Assembly (NCBI RefSeq): GCF_001019615.1
Contig: NZ_JNBQ01000007.1
Location: forward strand, 60,131-124,130
DNA from: Cellulosimicrobium funkei
GTDB taxonomy: Bacteria > Actinomycetota > Actinomycetes > Actinomycetales > Cellulomonadaceae
Length of the DNA: 64,000 bases
Direction: 5' to 3'
Part shown: positions 17,299-26,637 of the stretch, one piece after another
Layout of the letters: each line of letters opens with the position of its first letter
Position numbering within the stretch: position 1 is the first letter of the stretch
The notes under the pieces: model-generated
The model's database searches: none
What the model saw: only the letters and a program-made list of their open reading frames with translations
What the model was told of the DNA's origin: nothing
Made by a program: the position numbers and the translations under genes

Positions 17299-18516
17299 CT
17301 ACGACGGGCCACGGGCGGCCGTGACCGCGGACGCGCGCGCCGCGACCGCGGCGAAGAGCCGCTCGAGCGGCCCGCGCCCCAGCGCCCAACGCCACAGGGT
17401 CGCGACCGCGAGCGTCGCGAGGACGAGCGCGAGGAGGGGGCCGTTCGTCGTCTGCTCGAACGCCGCGTCACCCCACGCCCACACCACGACGATCTGCGCC
17501 GTGTACACCGTGAGGGCCATCGCGCCGACGGCGGCGACGGGCGCCAGGACCCAGCGCCCGAGCCGGCCCGCGAAGAGGCACGACCCCAGCACCGCGACGG
17601 CGAACCCGCCCGACCCCACCACCTCCGGCAGGGTGTCGGTGTGCGGTCCGGCGAGCCACAGGTACGCGCTGGTCGGCCACGGGTCGGACCAGTCCAGCGG
17701 CTCGGGCCGGAAGCTGCTCGACCACGCCGCGGCGGCGTCCTCGACGGCCTGGGCCCCGCCGAGGGGCCCGGTCATCGTCGCCGAGAGCCCGTACCCGATG
17801 CCCAGGGCGAGCAGCCCGCCGCCCACGAGCCCGACGCGCGTGGCGGTCGAGGACAGGTCGGAGCGCCCGATCGCGATCCCGACCAGCACGTACGCCATCC
17901 ACACGACGGCGGGGTAGTGCCCGGACACGAGGAAGTCCGTGAAGGCGCCCGAGCCGTCGTCGGGCAGGTGCAGCCCGGCGCGCGCGAGCACCTCGGGGAG
18001 CCAGTACGCGAGCACCGGCCCGACCACCGCGACCGCGCCCGCGAGCGCGAGCAGGTCGCGGCGGCGCCAGCGCAGGAACGGCAGGGCGAGCACGAAGTAC
18101 GCGGCGTAGAAACCGAGGATGAGCAGGACGCGCGTGCCCAGCAGGTCCAGCAGGCCCACGAGCCCGAGGAGCATCACGGCGCGCACGAGGATGCGCGTGC
18201 GGGTCTGGAGCGCGGGCAGCCCGTCGAGGGGCGTCCGCCCGCCGGAGACGATCGCGAGCGACACCCCCGCCACGAGCGCGAAGAGGATCGACGACCGCCC
18301 GTGGGACAGCGAGAGCCAGCCGGAGACCTCCCCGAAGTCCTCGGACGTGTACCCGACGTGCGCGGTGAACATGCCGAGGACGGCGATCCCGCGCGCGACG
18401 TCGACCCCCGTGACGCGCCCCGGCCCGCCGAGCAGGAGGGTGACGTGCCGCCGCGCGAAGCCGGGGGAGCGCGCGGGGTCGCCCGGGGAGGGTGTCGTGC
18501 CGGTCGCGGCCGTCAT
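17299..18516 (-). CDS. DUF418/HGSNAT-like multi-pass membrane acyltransferase-type protein
   Basis: 405-residue inner-membrane protein with about ten hydrophobic segments. It opens with GVDVARGIAVLGMFTAHVG and SHGRSSILFALVAGVSLAI, the signature of the heparan-glucosaminide N-acetyltransferase-like (DUF1624) superfamily. It ends with the DUF418-type LGRWVLAPVAAVGAMALTVYTAQ. Members are thought to move acyl groups across the membrane onto cell-surface molecules; the acceptor here is unknown. The ATG at 18516 is preferred over longer starts because the conserved domain begins soon after. No purine-rich ribosome site precedes it; GACAAT 6 bases upstream would allow leaderless expression. Confidence 0.8.
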   Translation of the reverse strand: MTAATGTTPSPGDPARSPGFARRHVTLLLGGPGRVTGVDVARGIAVLGMFTAHVGYTSEDFGEVSGWLSLSHGRSSILFALVAGVSLAIVSGGRTPLDGLPALQTRTRILVRAVMLLGLVGLLDLLGTRVLLILGFYAAYFVLALPFLRWRRRDLLALAGAVAVVGPVLAYWLPEVLARAGLHLPDDGSGAFTDFLVSGHYPAVVWMAYVLVGIAIGRSDLSSTATRVGLVGGGLLALGIGYGLSATMTGPLGGAQAVEDAAAAWSSSFRPEPLDWSDPWPTSAYLWLAGPHTDTLPEVVGSGGFAVAVLGSCLFAGRLGRWVLAPVAAVGAMALTVYTAQIVVVWAWGDAAFEQTTNGPLLALVLATLAVATLWRWALGRGPLERLFAAVAARASAVTAARGPS

Positions 18517-18656
18517 GGGGGGATTGTCCGTGCGCGGGCGCGCTCCCACCCGGCCGCCACGCCGGAGCGGTCGACGGTGCGATGCCCGCGCGGACCGCGC
18601 GCCCAGAGTGTGAGAACGGGGTCGAGAACGATGCACGTCCGGCCTACGGTGCGGGT

Positions 18657-19547
18657 ATGACGCACACCCCCCACGGCGCCGACGCGGCCGCCGACCACCA
18701 CGCCGACGCCCCCACCGGGGCCGGCAGCGACCCGGCGCAGGAGTCCGAGTCGTACACGCACGGCCACCACGAGTCCGTGCTGCGCTCCCACCGGTGGCGC
18801 ACCGCGGAGAACTCGGCCGGCTTCCTCCTGCCGCACCTGCGCGCGGGCATGAGCGTCCTCGACGTGGGCTGCGGCCCGGCGACGGTCACCGTCGACCTCG
18901 CCGACCGCGTGGCCGGGGGGCGGGTCGTCGGGGTCGACGCGTCCGAGGCCGTCCTGGACAGCGCGCGCGAGCTCGCCGCCCAGCGCGGCACCGCGAACAT
19001 CACGTTCCAGCACGCGAACGCGTACGAGCTGCCGTTCGCGGACGGCACGTTCGACGTCGTCTACGCGCACCAGCTCCTGCAGCACCTGTCCGACCCGGTC
19101 GGCGCGCTGCGCGAGATGAAGCGGGTCGCGAAGCCCGGCGGGCTCGTCGCCGTGCGCGACGCCGACTACGCCGCCATGACCTGGTACCCCGAGTCCCCGG
19201 GCCTCACCGAGTGGAACACGCTCTACCACGAGGTCACGCACGCGTACGGGTTCGAGGCCGACGCCGGGCGCCGCCTCTTCTCCTGGGTCCAGGACGCCGG
19301 GTTCGACCTCGACGGCATCGCGCCCACGGCGAGCACGTGGTGCTACGCGACCCCCGCCGACCGCACGTGGTGGGGCGGCCTCTGGGCCGAGCGCTGCGTC
19401 GCCTCGAACTTCGCCGTGCAGGCGAAGGAGTCGGCGCTCGCGGACGACGTCGCGCTCGAGCAGCTCGCGCAGGACTGGCTGCGCTGGGCCGAGGAGCCCG
19501 CGGGCTGGTTCGCGGTCCTCAACGGCGAGGTCCTCGCCCGCGCGTGA
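18657..19547 (+). CDS. Class I SAM-dependent methyltransferase
   Basis: 296 residues. The Rossmann-fold core begins after a His-rich N-terminal tail. Motif I is VLDVGCGPATVTVDLA (about 68-83), motif II VVGVDASEAVLDSAR, motif IV FDVVYAHQLLQHLSDP, and post-motif KRVAKPGGLVAVRD. This is the UbiE/Methyltransf_11 subgroup; the acceptor is not predictable. The ATG at 18657 lies 6 bases after TACGGT with no ribosome site, so the gene is probably leaderless. It is divergent from the DUF418 gene and followed by an FAH-family gene on the same strand with its own promoter. Confidence 0.9.
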   Translation: MTHTPHGADAAADHHADAPTGAGSDPAQESESYTHGHHESVLRSHRWRTAENSAGFLLPHLRAGMSVLDVGCGPATVTVDLADRVAGGRVVGVDASEAVLDSARELAAQRGTANITFQHANAYELPFADGTFDVVYAHQLLQHLSDPVGALREMKRVAKPGGLVAVRDADYAAMTWYPESPGLTEWNTLYHEVTHAYGFEADAGRRLFSWVQDAGFDLDGIAPTASTWCYATPADRTWWGGLWAERCVASNFAVQAKESALADDVALEQLAQDWLRWAEEPAGWFAVLNGEVLARA

Positions 19548-19603
19548 GCCCGTACGGGCACGGTCGCGCGGTCGCGCGGGCGCAGGCCGGATAGCCTGAG
19601 CCC

Positions 19604-20386
19604 GTGCGCATCGCGAGATTCACCACCGGAGACGACCCCCGCTACGCCCTCGTCCAGCAGGAGGGGGACCGCACGTACCTCGCGGTCCTCACGGGCGACC
19701 CGCTCTACATGCCCGTCACGCCGACGGGCGAGCGCATCGAGCTGGGCGACGGCGTCCGGCTCCTCGCGCCGGTGATCCCGCGCTCGAAGATCGTGGCGGT
19801 CGGCCGCAACTACGCCGACCACGCGAAGGAGATGGGCAACGACGTCCCGACGAGCCCGCTGCTCTTCCTCAAGCCGAACACCTCGGTCGTCGGCCCGGAC
19901 GACCCGATCGTCCTGCCCGACTTCTCGCAGGAGGTCTCCTACGAGGCGGAGCTCGCGATCGTCATCGGCCGGCTCGCCAAGGACGTCTCGCCCGAGGCCG
20001 CACCCGGCTACGTGCTCGGGTGCACGGTCGCGAACGACGTCACCGCGCGCGACGCGCAGCGCACCGACGGGCAGTGGGCGCGTGCCAAGGGCTTCGACTC
20101 GTCGTGCCCGCTGGGCCCGTGGATCGACACCGACCTGAACCCCGAGGACGTCGGCGTCCGCAGCCGCGTCAACGGCGAGGTGAAGCAGGACGGCCGCACG
20201 AGCGACATGATCTTCGACATCCCGTTCCTGGTGTCGTACATCTCCGAGGCGATGACCCTCCTGCCGGGCGACGTCATCCTCACCGGCACGCCCGCGGGCG
20301 TCGGCCTGGTCGACGCGGGCGACCGCGTCGAGTGCGAGGTCGAGGGGATCGGCGTCCTGAGCAACCCGGTCGTCCGGCGGGTCTGA
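19604..20386 (+). CDS. Fumarylacetoacetate hydrolase family protein
   Basis: 260-residue C-C bond hydrolase or decarboxylase of the FAH superfamily, which breaks down beta-diketones in aromatic catabolism or decarboxylates oxaloacetate. Visible features are the family core [24 protein letters not shown], the metal-binding [14 protein letters not shown] (acidic cluster), [18 protein letters not shown] and the closing [16 protein letters not shown]. The GTG start at 19604 lies 6 bases after TAGCCT, so the message is probably leaderless. The downstream membrane gene starts 2 bases after its stop and may be translated from the same message. Confidence 0.9.
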   Translation: MRIARFTTGDDPRYALVQQEGDRTYLAVLTGDPLYMPVTPTGERIELGDGVRLLAPVIPRSKIVAVGRNYADHAKEMGNDVPTSPLLFLKPNTSVVGPDDPIVLPDFSQEVSYEAELAIVIGRLAKDVSPEAAPGYVLGCTVANDVTARDAQRTDGQWARAKGFDSSCPLGPWIDTDLNPEDVGVRSRVNGEVKQDGRTSDMIFDIPFLVSYISEAMTLLPGDVILTGTPAGVGLVDAGDRVECEVEGIGVLSNPVVRRV

Positions 20387-20388
20387 GC

Positions 20389-21009
20389 ATGCGACCCGCC
20401 CCGGGTCGGGCCGTCGCGCGAGGAGCCGGCTGGGGCGCGGTCCTTCCGTGCGCGGTCGTCGTCGTGCTCGTGGTCCTCGCCGTGCTCGCCGGGGGCGTCC
20501 CCACCGGGGAGGCCTTGTCGTACGGGATCGTCCTCGCGATCGTCAGCGTCCCGGTCTGCGCCCTCGTCGGCGCCGCGATCGGCGGCCTCTTCGTGTTCGT
20601 GCGTACTCGGTCGCGGAGCAACCCCGTCGCTCGCCCTGGCGGCAGCGAACGAACGCCGGGAGCCGGCGGCGGACCGGGTGGACATCCGGCAGCGACGCTG
20701 CTCCTCACGGCCGACGACGTCCTCGCGATCCCCGGCGTCGCCTCCGTCGACGTGACGCGCGTCGAGCCGGGTCTCGAGGACCTGTACGTGCGGTTCGACG
20801 ACGATCCCGACGGCGAACGCGACGTCGTCGTCCTGCACAACACCTCGGTGGGAAGCGCACTAGCCCTGGTCGACACGGCAAGACTTGAGCTCGACGAGAA
20901 AGATCTCCGAGCGCTCCTGGAGTCGGTCGGTGCTCGCCGGTTTCGCGTCGAGAGGGGCAATCGGATCGTCGTCTGGCACCCGTCGGGCGACGAACAGGTA
21001 TTCGTCTGA
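20389..21009 (+). CDS. Two-helix membrane protein with C-terminal soluble domain, unknown
   Basis: 206 residues. Two membrane helices (about 14-36 and 43-70) are followed by a Gly-rich linker and a cytoplasmic-looking domain (about 103-206: ADDVLAIPGVASVDVTRVEPGLEDLYVRF..., ending RVERGNRIVVWHPSGDEQVFV). I recognise no family. The second half uses codons that are rare around it (CTA, AGA, CTT, AAA, GAT around 20860-20910), which hints at recent acquisition or relaxed selection. The stop overlaps the start of the next small gene (TGATG), so the two are coupled. The pair sits between the conserved FAH and gltX genes. Confidence 0.6.
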   Translation: MRPAPGRAVARGAGWGAVLPCAVVVVLVVLAVLAGGVPTGEALSYGIVLAIVSVPVCALVGAAIGGLFVFVRTRSRSNPVARPGGSERTPGAGGGPGGHPAATLLLTADDVLAIPGVASVDVTRVEPGLEDLYVRFDDDPDGERDVVVLHNTSVGSALALVDTARLELDEKDLRALLESVGARRFRVERGNRIVVWHPSGDEQVFV

Positions 21010-21353
21010 TGGGGACTTCCGGCAAGGACGGTGTGGCACGCGACTATCCGACACGGGAGGAGACGCGGGCCGCTCTGCGCGGGCTCGTGGACCAGTCGCG
21101 CTCCCGCGACGAGGTGAGCGACTGGGCGTGGGAGTACCTCGCCCAGGACTCGCACCGATACGACGAGTGCATCCAAGAAGCTCTCGACCGCCTCGCCGGT
21201 GCCGAGCCACTCCCACCCGGGATGACCGGCGACTACACCGTCGACGACTTCCGCGACTGGCTCCACGACTTCGAACGTTGCGTGACCGGTCGAACCGTCC
21301 GCGACACCGTCCCGCTGCCCGCGCCCGCTGCGGACCCGGCCACGCGCGACTGA
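21009..21353 (+). CDS. Small acidic conserved protein, possibly immunity-type
   Basis: 114-residue acidic soluble protein with the pattern YPTREETRAALRGLVDQSRSRDEVSDWAWEYL, then ALDRLAGAEPLPPG and YTVDDFRDWLHDFE. I have seen similar short acidic proteins annotated as hypothetical in actinobacteria, and the composition resembles immunity proteins, but no function is established. Its ATG overlaps the stop of the 206-residue membrane gene by one base (TGATG), so expression is coupled. There is no clear ribosome site of its own. Confidence 0.6.
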   Translation: MGTSGKDGVARDYPTREETRAALRGLVDQSRSRDEVSDWAWEYLAQDSHRYDECIQEALDRLAGAEPLPPGMTGDYTVDDFRDWLHDFERCVTGRTVRDTVPLPAPAADPATRD

Positions 21354-21419
21354 GACGACGACCGGGGCCACGCCGGACGCCCGGGCGACGGACGGCGCCG
21401 GGCAACTAGGCTGGGAGCC

Positions 21420-22922
21420 GTGATCCCCGCACCTGGCTCCTCGCCCGTCCGCGTCCGTTTCTGCCCGTCCCCGACCGGGACGCCGCACGTCGGGCTCATC
21501 CGCACCGCGCTGTTCAACTGGGCGTACGCGCGGCACACCGGCGGCACGTTCGTGTTCCGCATCGAGGACACCGACGCCGCGCGCGACAGCGAGGAGAGCT
21601 ACCAGCAGCTCCTCGACGCGCTGCGCTGGCTCGGGCTCGACTGGGACGAGGGCGTCGAGGTCGGCGGCCCGCACGAGCCGTACCGGCAGTCGCAGCGCGC
21701 GGACATCTACCAGGACGTCATCGCGCGGCTGGTCGAGGGCGGGTACGTCTACGAGTCGTTCTCGACCCCCGAGGAGTCCGACGCACGCAACGCCGCCGCG
21801 GGCGTCAAGACCAAGGGGTACGACAACTTCGACCGCACCCTCACGGACGAGCAGAAGGCCGCGTTCCGCGCCGAGGGCCGCGAGCCCGTGCTGCGCCTGC
21901 GCATGCCCGACGAGGACATCACGTTCACCGACCTCGTCCGCGGCGAGATCACGTTCAAGGTGGGCTCGGTCCCGGACTACGCGCTCGTGCGCGGCAACGG
22001 CCAGCCGCTCTACACGCTCGTCAACCCGGTCGACGACGCGCTCATGGGCATCACGCACGTGCTGCGCGGCGAGGACCTGCTGTCCTCCACGCCGCGCCAG
22101 ATCGCGCTGTACCGGGCGCTGCTCGAGATCGGCGTGGCCGAGGTGATGCCGGAGTTCGGCCACCTGCCGTACGTCATGGGCGAGGGCAACAAGAAGCTCT
22201 CCAAGCGCGACCCCGAGTCCAACCTGTTCCTGCACCGCGAGCGCGGCTTCACGCCCGAGGGCCTGCTCAACTACCTCGCGCTGCTCGGCTGGTCCATCTC
22301 GCCGGACCACGACATCTTCACCGTCACCGAGCTGGTCGAGGCGTTCGACGTCCACGACGTGCTGCCCAACCCCGCGCGCTTCGACCTCAAGAAGGCCGAG
22401 GCGATCAACGCGACGCACGTGCGCCTGCTCGCCCCCGAGGACTTCCGCGACCGCCTGGTGCCCTACCTGCACGCGGGCGGCCTGGTCCCCGCGGACTCGT
22501 TCGCGGACCTGTCGCCGCGCAACCAGGAGATCCTCACGGCGGCCGCGCCGCTCGTGCAGGAGCGCATGGTGCTGCTCGGGGAGTCGGTCGGCATGCTCGG
22601 CTTCCTCTTCACGGCCGACGACGCGCTCACGGTCGAGGACGACGCGCGCGGCGCCCTGCGTGACGACGCGAAGGACATCCTTGCCGCCGCGATCGCCGCG
22701 CTCGACGTGCTCCAGGACGACGAGTTCGTCACCGCGGCCATCGAGGAGCGCCTGCGCGACGCGATCGTCGAGGGCATGGGCGTCAAGCCGCGCTTCGCGT
22801 TCACGCCGCTGCGCGTCGCGCTCACGGGCCGCCGCGTCTCCCCGCCGCTGTTCGAGTCCATGGAGCTGCTCGGCAAGGGCTCGACCCTGGAGCGCCTCGT
22901 GCGCCTGCGGGACGCGCTGTGA
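21420..22922 (+). CDS. gltX: Glutamyl-tRNA synthetase
   Basis: 500-residue class I aminoacyl-tRNA synthetase charging tRNA-Glu; where GatCAB is present it may also charge tRNA-Gln. The HIGH-type motif is [13 protein letters not shown] (about 15-27), the KMSKS-type motif is KKLSKRDPE (about 260), and [17 protein letters not shown] is the usual amino-acid and tRNA contact segment. Length is normal. The GTG start at 21420 lies 7 bases after TAGGCT, fitting a leaderless mRNA. The HAD gene that follows starts within its stop codon (GTGA). Confidence 0.97.
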   Translation: MIPAPGSSPVRVRFCPSPTGTPHVGLIRTALFNWAYARHTGGTFVFRIEDTDAARDSEESYQQLLDALRWLGLDWDEGVEVGGPHEPYRQSQRADIYQDVIARLVEGGYVYESFSTPEESDARNAAAGVKTKGYDNFDRTLTDEQKAAFRAEGREPVLRLRMPDEDITFTDLVRGEITFKVGSVPDYALVRGNGQPLYTLVNPVDDALMGITHVLRGEDLLSSTPRQIALYRALLEIGVAEVMPEFGHLPYVMGEGNKKLSKRDPESNLFLHRERGFTPEGLLNYLALLGWSISPDHDIFTVTELVEAFDVHDVLPNPARFDLKKAEAINATHVRLLAPEDFRDRLVPYLHAGGLVPADSFADLSPRNQEILTAAAPLVQERMVLLGESVGMLGFLFTADDALTVEDDARGALRDDAKDILAAAIAALDVLQDDEFVTAAIEERLRDAIVEGMGVKPRFAFTPLRVALTGRRVSPPLFESMELLGKGSTLERLVRLRDAL

Positions 22923-23713
22923 CGGACCTCGGCGTCTCGGCGACCCTCGCGCCGCTCGAGGGCGTCCTGTTCGACGTCGACGACACGCTCGTCGACACGC
23001 GCGCCGCGTTCGCGGAGGCGATCGCCGCCGCGTCGCGCGTGTGGCTCCCGCACCTGCCCGAGGACCGGTACGACGAGGTCCTCGCGCTGTGGCGCTCGGA
23101 CCCGAACGGCCACTACCGCGCGTACACGCGCGGCGAGGTCGACTTCGACGCGCAGCGCATGGCGCGCGCCAACGAGCTCCAGGCGACGTTCGGCGGCGAG
23201 CTGCTCGACGACGCCGCGTACGTGGACTGGAAGGAGCTCTTCTGGGGCACGTTCGAGGCGTCGTGGACAGGGTTCGAGGACGCGCGTCCGGTCGTGGACA
23301 CGCTCGTCGCGGCGGGGGTCCGCGTCGGCTCCCTGACGAACGCGCGCGTCGAGCTCCAGACCCGCAAGCTCGCCGCGGCGGGCCTGCCCGACGTCCCGCT
23401 GCTCGTCGGCGTGGACACGCTCGGCTTCGGCAAGCCGGACCCGCGCGTGTTCGCCGAGGCGTGCGCGCGGCTCGGCACCGACCCGGCCCGCACGGCGTAC
23501 GTCGGTGACGAGCTCGACGTCGACGCGCGCGCCGCGCGCGCGGCCGGCCTCGTCGGCGTCTGGCTCGACCGCCCCGGCACGCGCCGCGGCGGCCCGCACC
23601 CGGAGGACCCGACGTCGGCCCGCGCGTCGGGCGTGCACGTGGTCCACGCCCTGGCCGACCTGCCCGCGACCCTCGGAGTATCGGCCCCGGCCGAGGCCCC
23701 CACGCCGAGGTAG
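22919..23713 (+). CDS. HAD-superfamily phosphatase
   Basis: 264-residue haloacid-dehalogenase-type hydrolase, subfamily IA (helical cap). Motif I is FDVDDTLVD (about 18-26), motif II SLTNAR (about 138), motif III/lysine GFGKPDP (about 169-175) and motif [13 protein letters not shown] (about 193). It probably dephosphorylates a small metabolite. It is translationally coupled to gltX through a 4-base GTGA overlap. Its stop codon lies inside the left arm of a compound palindromic repeat (23703-23788), so the last residues (TPR) are encoded by the repeat. This suggests the original C-terminus was replaced by insertion. Confidence 0.9.
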   Translation: MTDLGVSATLAPLEGVLFDVDDTLVDTRAAFAEAIAAASRVWLPHLPEDRYDEVLALWRSDPNGHYRAYTRGEVDFDAQRMARANELQATFGGELLDDAAYVDWKELFWGTFEASWTGFEDARPVVDTLVAAGVRVGSLTNARVELQTRKLAAAGLPDVPLLVGVDTLGFGKPDPRVFAEACARLGTDPARTAYVGDELDVDARAARAAGLVGVWLDRPGTRRGGPHPEDPTSARASGVHVVHALADLPATLGVSAPAEAPTPR

Positions 23714-23788
23714 AGCCCCGGTCCGCCGAGGTAGAGGTGTGGTCATGACCAGGCCTCTACCTCGGCTGACCGGGCCTCTGTCTCGGCG
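23703..23788. repeat. Compound nested palindrome, family C, containing the HAD stop codon
   Basis: Four copies of a GCCGAGGTAGAG-like unit, two forward and two reverse, form an outer inverted repeat (21-base arms, 18 matching) around a perfect inner one (13-bp arms 23725-23737 and 23754-23766). The centre TGGTCATGACCA is itself a 12-bp palindrome. It separates two convergent genes and could terminate both. Confidence 0.85.
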
Positions 23789-23796
23789 GAGACGGG

Positions 23797-24984
23797 TCAG
23801 GTGAGGAGCAGCACCCCGACGAGCGCCGTCGTCGTGACGAGGAGCGCCGACAGCCCGCCGAGGACGAGCGCGCGCCGCCCCGTGCGCAGCAGGTACGGGA
23901 CGTCCACGCCCAGCCCGAGGGCGAACATCGCGGCCACGAACGCGACCGTCGTCGCGGTCGCGAGCGCGGCGAGGAGAGGCGCCGGCACGACGCCCAGGCT
24001 GCGCAGCGCCACCGCCGCCACGAACCCGACGACGAACCACGGCACCGGCGCGACCCGCGGCGTGGCGGTGTCCGCCGTCGGGTTCGTGGCCGTGCCGGCG
24101 GCGCCGAGGCGGTCCGCACCGGCGGAGCCGGCCCGGGCGAGGGCGGCGCGCCGCGCGCCGCGGGCGACGACGACGCCTGCCACGGCGACGAGCGGGGCGA
24201 GGAGGGCGACGCGCGCGAGCTTGGCGACGGTGGCTGTCGCCAGGGCGGGGTCGGAGATGGTCCCGGCGGCCGTGACGACCTGCGCGACCTCCTGCACGCT
24301 CGCACCGATCCACAGCCCGGCCTGCTCGTCGCCGAGGCCGACCAGCGAGGCGAGCCACGGCAGCGCGACGATCGCGAGCGTGCCGTAGACGGTCACGAGC
24401 GCGAGCGACGCGGCGACGCCGTCGTCGTCCTCGCGGACCTGCCCGGGGGTGCGCCCGGGACCGACGACGACGCCCTGCATGGCCGAGATCGCTGCGGCCC
24501 CGCACACCGAGAACCCGGTCGCGACGAGCAGCGTCGTGACGCGCGGCACCCGGAGCACGCGACCGAGCGCGAGCGTGCCGGTGAAGGTGACGAGGAGGGT
24601 GGTCGCGACGATGACGAGCCCGCGCCAGCCCAGCGCGAGGACCTCGGGGACCGAGAGCTGGAACCCGAGCAGCACGACGCCCGTGCGCAGGACGACGCGG
24701 GACGTCCACGCGACCCCGGGTCGGGTCGCCGCGACCGCGACCGTCCCGCGCCGGGTCCTGCCCGCCCGGCCCAGCACCGGCGCGACGAGCGCGCCGAGCA
24801 CGAGGGCGACGACGAGCGGGGACACCGTCGGGACGAGCCGCGCCCCGAGCAGCACGACGACCGTCGACGCGCCGACCAGCCCGAGACCGGGCAGCAGCGC
24901 CAGGGAGCCCGCGCTGCGGCGAGTCGTGCTCGCCGCCGCGACGGGTCGTGGCGCGCGGGTCGTGGGACGTGCGGAAGGGGCCAT
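23797..24984 (-). CDS. YeiH/YadS-type putative sulfate exporter (UPF0324)
   Basis: 395-residue polytopic inner-membrane protein with about ten hydrophobic segments. The family is recognised from PGVAWTSRVVLRTGVVLLGFQLS, ATGFSVCGAAAISAMQGVV, GLWIGASVQEVAQVVTAAGTIS and AKLARVALLAPLVAV. Members are called putative sulfate exporters; transport has been little tested. The ATG at 24984 is chosen, with CAGGCT 7 bases upstream as a possible leaderless -10 box. It is divergent from a LysR regulator, the normal arrangement for this family. Confidence 0.88.
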   Translation of the reverse strand: MAPSARPTTRAPRPVAAASTTRRSAGSLALLPGLGLVGASTVVVLLGARLVPTVSPLVVALVLGALVAPVLGRAGRTRRGTVAVAATRPGVAWTSRVVLRTGVVLLGFQLSVPEVLALGWRGLVIVATTLLVTFTGTLALGRVLRVPRVTTLLVATGFSVCGAAAISAMQGVVVGPGRTPGQVREDDDGVAASLALVTVYGTLAIVALPWLASLVGLGDEQAGLWIGASVQEVAQVVTAAGTISDPALATATVAKLARVALLAPLVAVAGVVVARGARRAALARAGSAGADRLGAAGTATNPTADTATPRVAPVPWFVVGFVAAVALRSLGVVPAPLLAALATATTVAFVAAMFALGLGVDVPYLLRTGRRALVLGGLSALLVTTTALVGVLLLT

Positions 24985-25054
24985 GCTCACGAGCCTGCTG
25001 CGCGCGGCGACGCCGCGGAAGCCCGAGCTGCCTCGCAACCCATAGAGTGGGCCT

Positions 25055-25981
25055 ATGGCCCAGACCTCTCGCGACCGGACCTCGCTCTCCGCGCTCGAGC
25101 TGCTCGTCGCGACCGACTCGCACGGCTCGATCAGCGCCGCGGCCCGGGCGCTCGGGGTCGCGCAGCCGACGGCGTCGGCGGGCCTGCGGGCGCTGGAGCG
25201 CCGCCTCGGGCTGGAGCTCCTCGAGCGCACGACGCGCGGCTCCCGCCTCACGGAGACGGGGCGCGCCACGGCGGCGTGGGCACGCGAGGTGATCGAGGCG
25301 TCGGACCGCTTCGAGACGTCCGTCGCCGCGCTCCGCGACGCTCCCGCGGCCCGGGTGCGCGTCGCGGCGAGCCTCACGGTCGCCGAGTACCTCGCGCCAC
25401 GCTGGCTCGCGCGCCTGGCGCTCGAGGGGTCCGGCCCGGGCGGGGGAGCGCCGGACGTCGAGCTCGTCGTCCGCAACTCGCGCGAGGTGACCGACCTCGT
25501 CCTCGACGCCGCCGTGGAGCTGGGCTTCGTCGAGAGCGCGACGTTGCGCCGCGGGCTGCGCAGCCGCACCGTCGCGCACGACCGGCTCGTCGTGGTCGTG
25601 GGGCCGGCACACCGGTGGGCACGGCGGAGCGCCCTGCGCGTCGACGAGCTGCTCGCGGGCGGGCTGGTCGTGCGCGAGCGCGGCTCCGGGACGCGCGAGA
25701 CCCTCGAGCGCGGCCTCGCGGCGGTCGGCGAGCGCCTGCCCGACCACCTGCCCTACCTCGGGTCGACGGCGGCCCTCAAGACCGCCGTGCAGCACGGCGG
25801 TGCCGTCGCGGTCCTGTCGAGCCTCGCCGTCGCCGACGACGTCGCGCGCGGCTCCCTGGTCCGGGTCGCCGTCCCAGGGCTCGAGCTCGACCGACGCCTG
25901 CGCATGGTGTGGAAGGACGGCGCCGCGCTCTCCTCGGGCGCACGTCGGATCGCGGCCGCGGCGGCCGCCTCGTCGGGCTGA
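25055..25981 (+). CDS. LysR-family transcriptional regulator
   Basis: 308 residues. The N-terminal winged helix-turn-helix (LSALELLVATDSHGSISAAARALGVAQPTASAGLRALERRLGLELLERTTRGSRLT) is followed by a periplasmic-binding-like effector domain (about 95-300). It is divergent from the YeiH-type transporter with 70 bases between the starts and very likely controls it, perhaps in response to sulfur compounds. The ATG at 25055 lies 6 bases after TAGAGT, so it is probably leaderless. The gene is convergent with the DinB-like gene beyond a short hairpin. Confidence 0.93.
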   Translation: MAQTSRDRTSLSALELLVATDSHGSISAAARALGVAQPTASAGLRALERRLGLELLERTTRGSRLTETGRATAAWAREVIEASDRFETSVAALRDAPAARVRVAASLTVAEYLAPRWLARLALEGSGPGGGAPDVELVVRNSREVTDLVLDAAVELGFVESATLRRGLRSRTVAHDRLVVVVGPAHRWARRSALRVDELLAGGLVVRERGSGTRETLERGLAAVGERLPDHLPYLGSTAALKTAVQHGGAVAVLSSLAVADDVARGSLVRVAVPGLELDRRLRMVWKDGAALSSGARRIAAAAAASSG

Positions 25982-25982
25982 C

Positions 25983-25998
25983 GGCCCCCCAGGGGGCC
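25983..25998. terminator. Short hairpin between convergent genes
   Basis: GGCCCCC and GGGGGCC flank two bases at the junction of the LysR and DinB-like stops. The loop is too short for an ideal hairpin, so this is a weak call. Confidence 0.35.
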
Positions 25999-26637
25999 TC
26001 AGCGCACCGACGCGTCCCAGCGCCAGCGCGTGCGCTGCCGTCGGCCGGGCAGCTCGCCGCGCCCGGTCGCCCAGAGGAGCAGGAGGTCCGGGTCGTCGTC
26101 CGGTCCGGGCTCGACGTCCGGGAAGAGCCGGGCGAGCGCCCGCCGCGCGAGGCCCGCGGGGAACGGCACGGGCTCGTCCGCGAGCCCGAGCAGGACGTCG
26201 TGGCCGTGCACGAGGACCTCGACGACGCCCATCGCCGCGAAGCCGGCGGCGTCGGAGGTCCCGTAGGGGTGGTAGGCGCGTGCGTCTCCCGGCCGGGTCT
26301 CGGCGAGGGTCGCGAGCAGCTCGCCGCTGCCGAGCAGCGCCTCGCACAGGCCCGCCGTCCCCGCGGCGCGGTCGACGTGCGCGATCTCGTCCTCCCCCCG
26401 CGGCCCGACGAGCGGGACGTACGCCAGGCGGGGGAGCGCGGCGAGCTGCAGGGCGTAGGCGAGCAGGTCGTCCACGACGTGCTCCGCCGTCGTCCAGCAC
26501 GACCACCGGACGGGGCCGGCCTGCGCGTCGAACGCGACGACCGGGTGCCGCACCAGGTGGTCCGCGAGCCAGCGGGTCGCCGTCCGGACGTCGGCGCCGG
26601 TGACGGCGTCGGGGGAGCGGTCGGTGCGGGCGCTCAC
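25999..26637 (-). CDS. DinB/mycothiol-dependent maleylpyruvate isomerase-type protein
   Basis: 212-residue protein of the DinB-like four-helix family. The N-terminal metal-site stretch is WTTAEHVVDDLLAYALQLAAL; a later HGHDVLLGLADEPVPF supplies the second histidine pair, and the C-terminal region ends in RTRWRWDAS. Actinobacterial members use mycothiol as cofactor for isomerase or transferase reactions; the substrate is unknown. The GTG at 26637 overlaps the stop of the upstream methyltransferase by 4 bases (GTGA), so translation is coupled and a shared pathway is likely. Confidence 0.8.
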   Translation of the reverse strand: MSARTDRSPDAVTGADVRTATRWLADHLVRHPVVAFDAQAGPVRWSCWTTAEHVVDDLLAYALQLAALPRLAYVPLVGPRGEDEIAHVDRAAGTAGLCEALLGSGELLATLAETRPGDARAYHPYGTSDAAGFAAMGVVEVLVHGHDVLLGLADEPVPFPAGLARRALARLFPDVEPGPDDDPDLLLLWATGRGELPGRRQRTRWRWDASVR

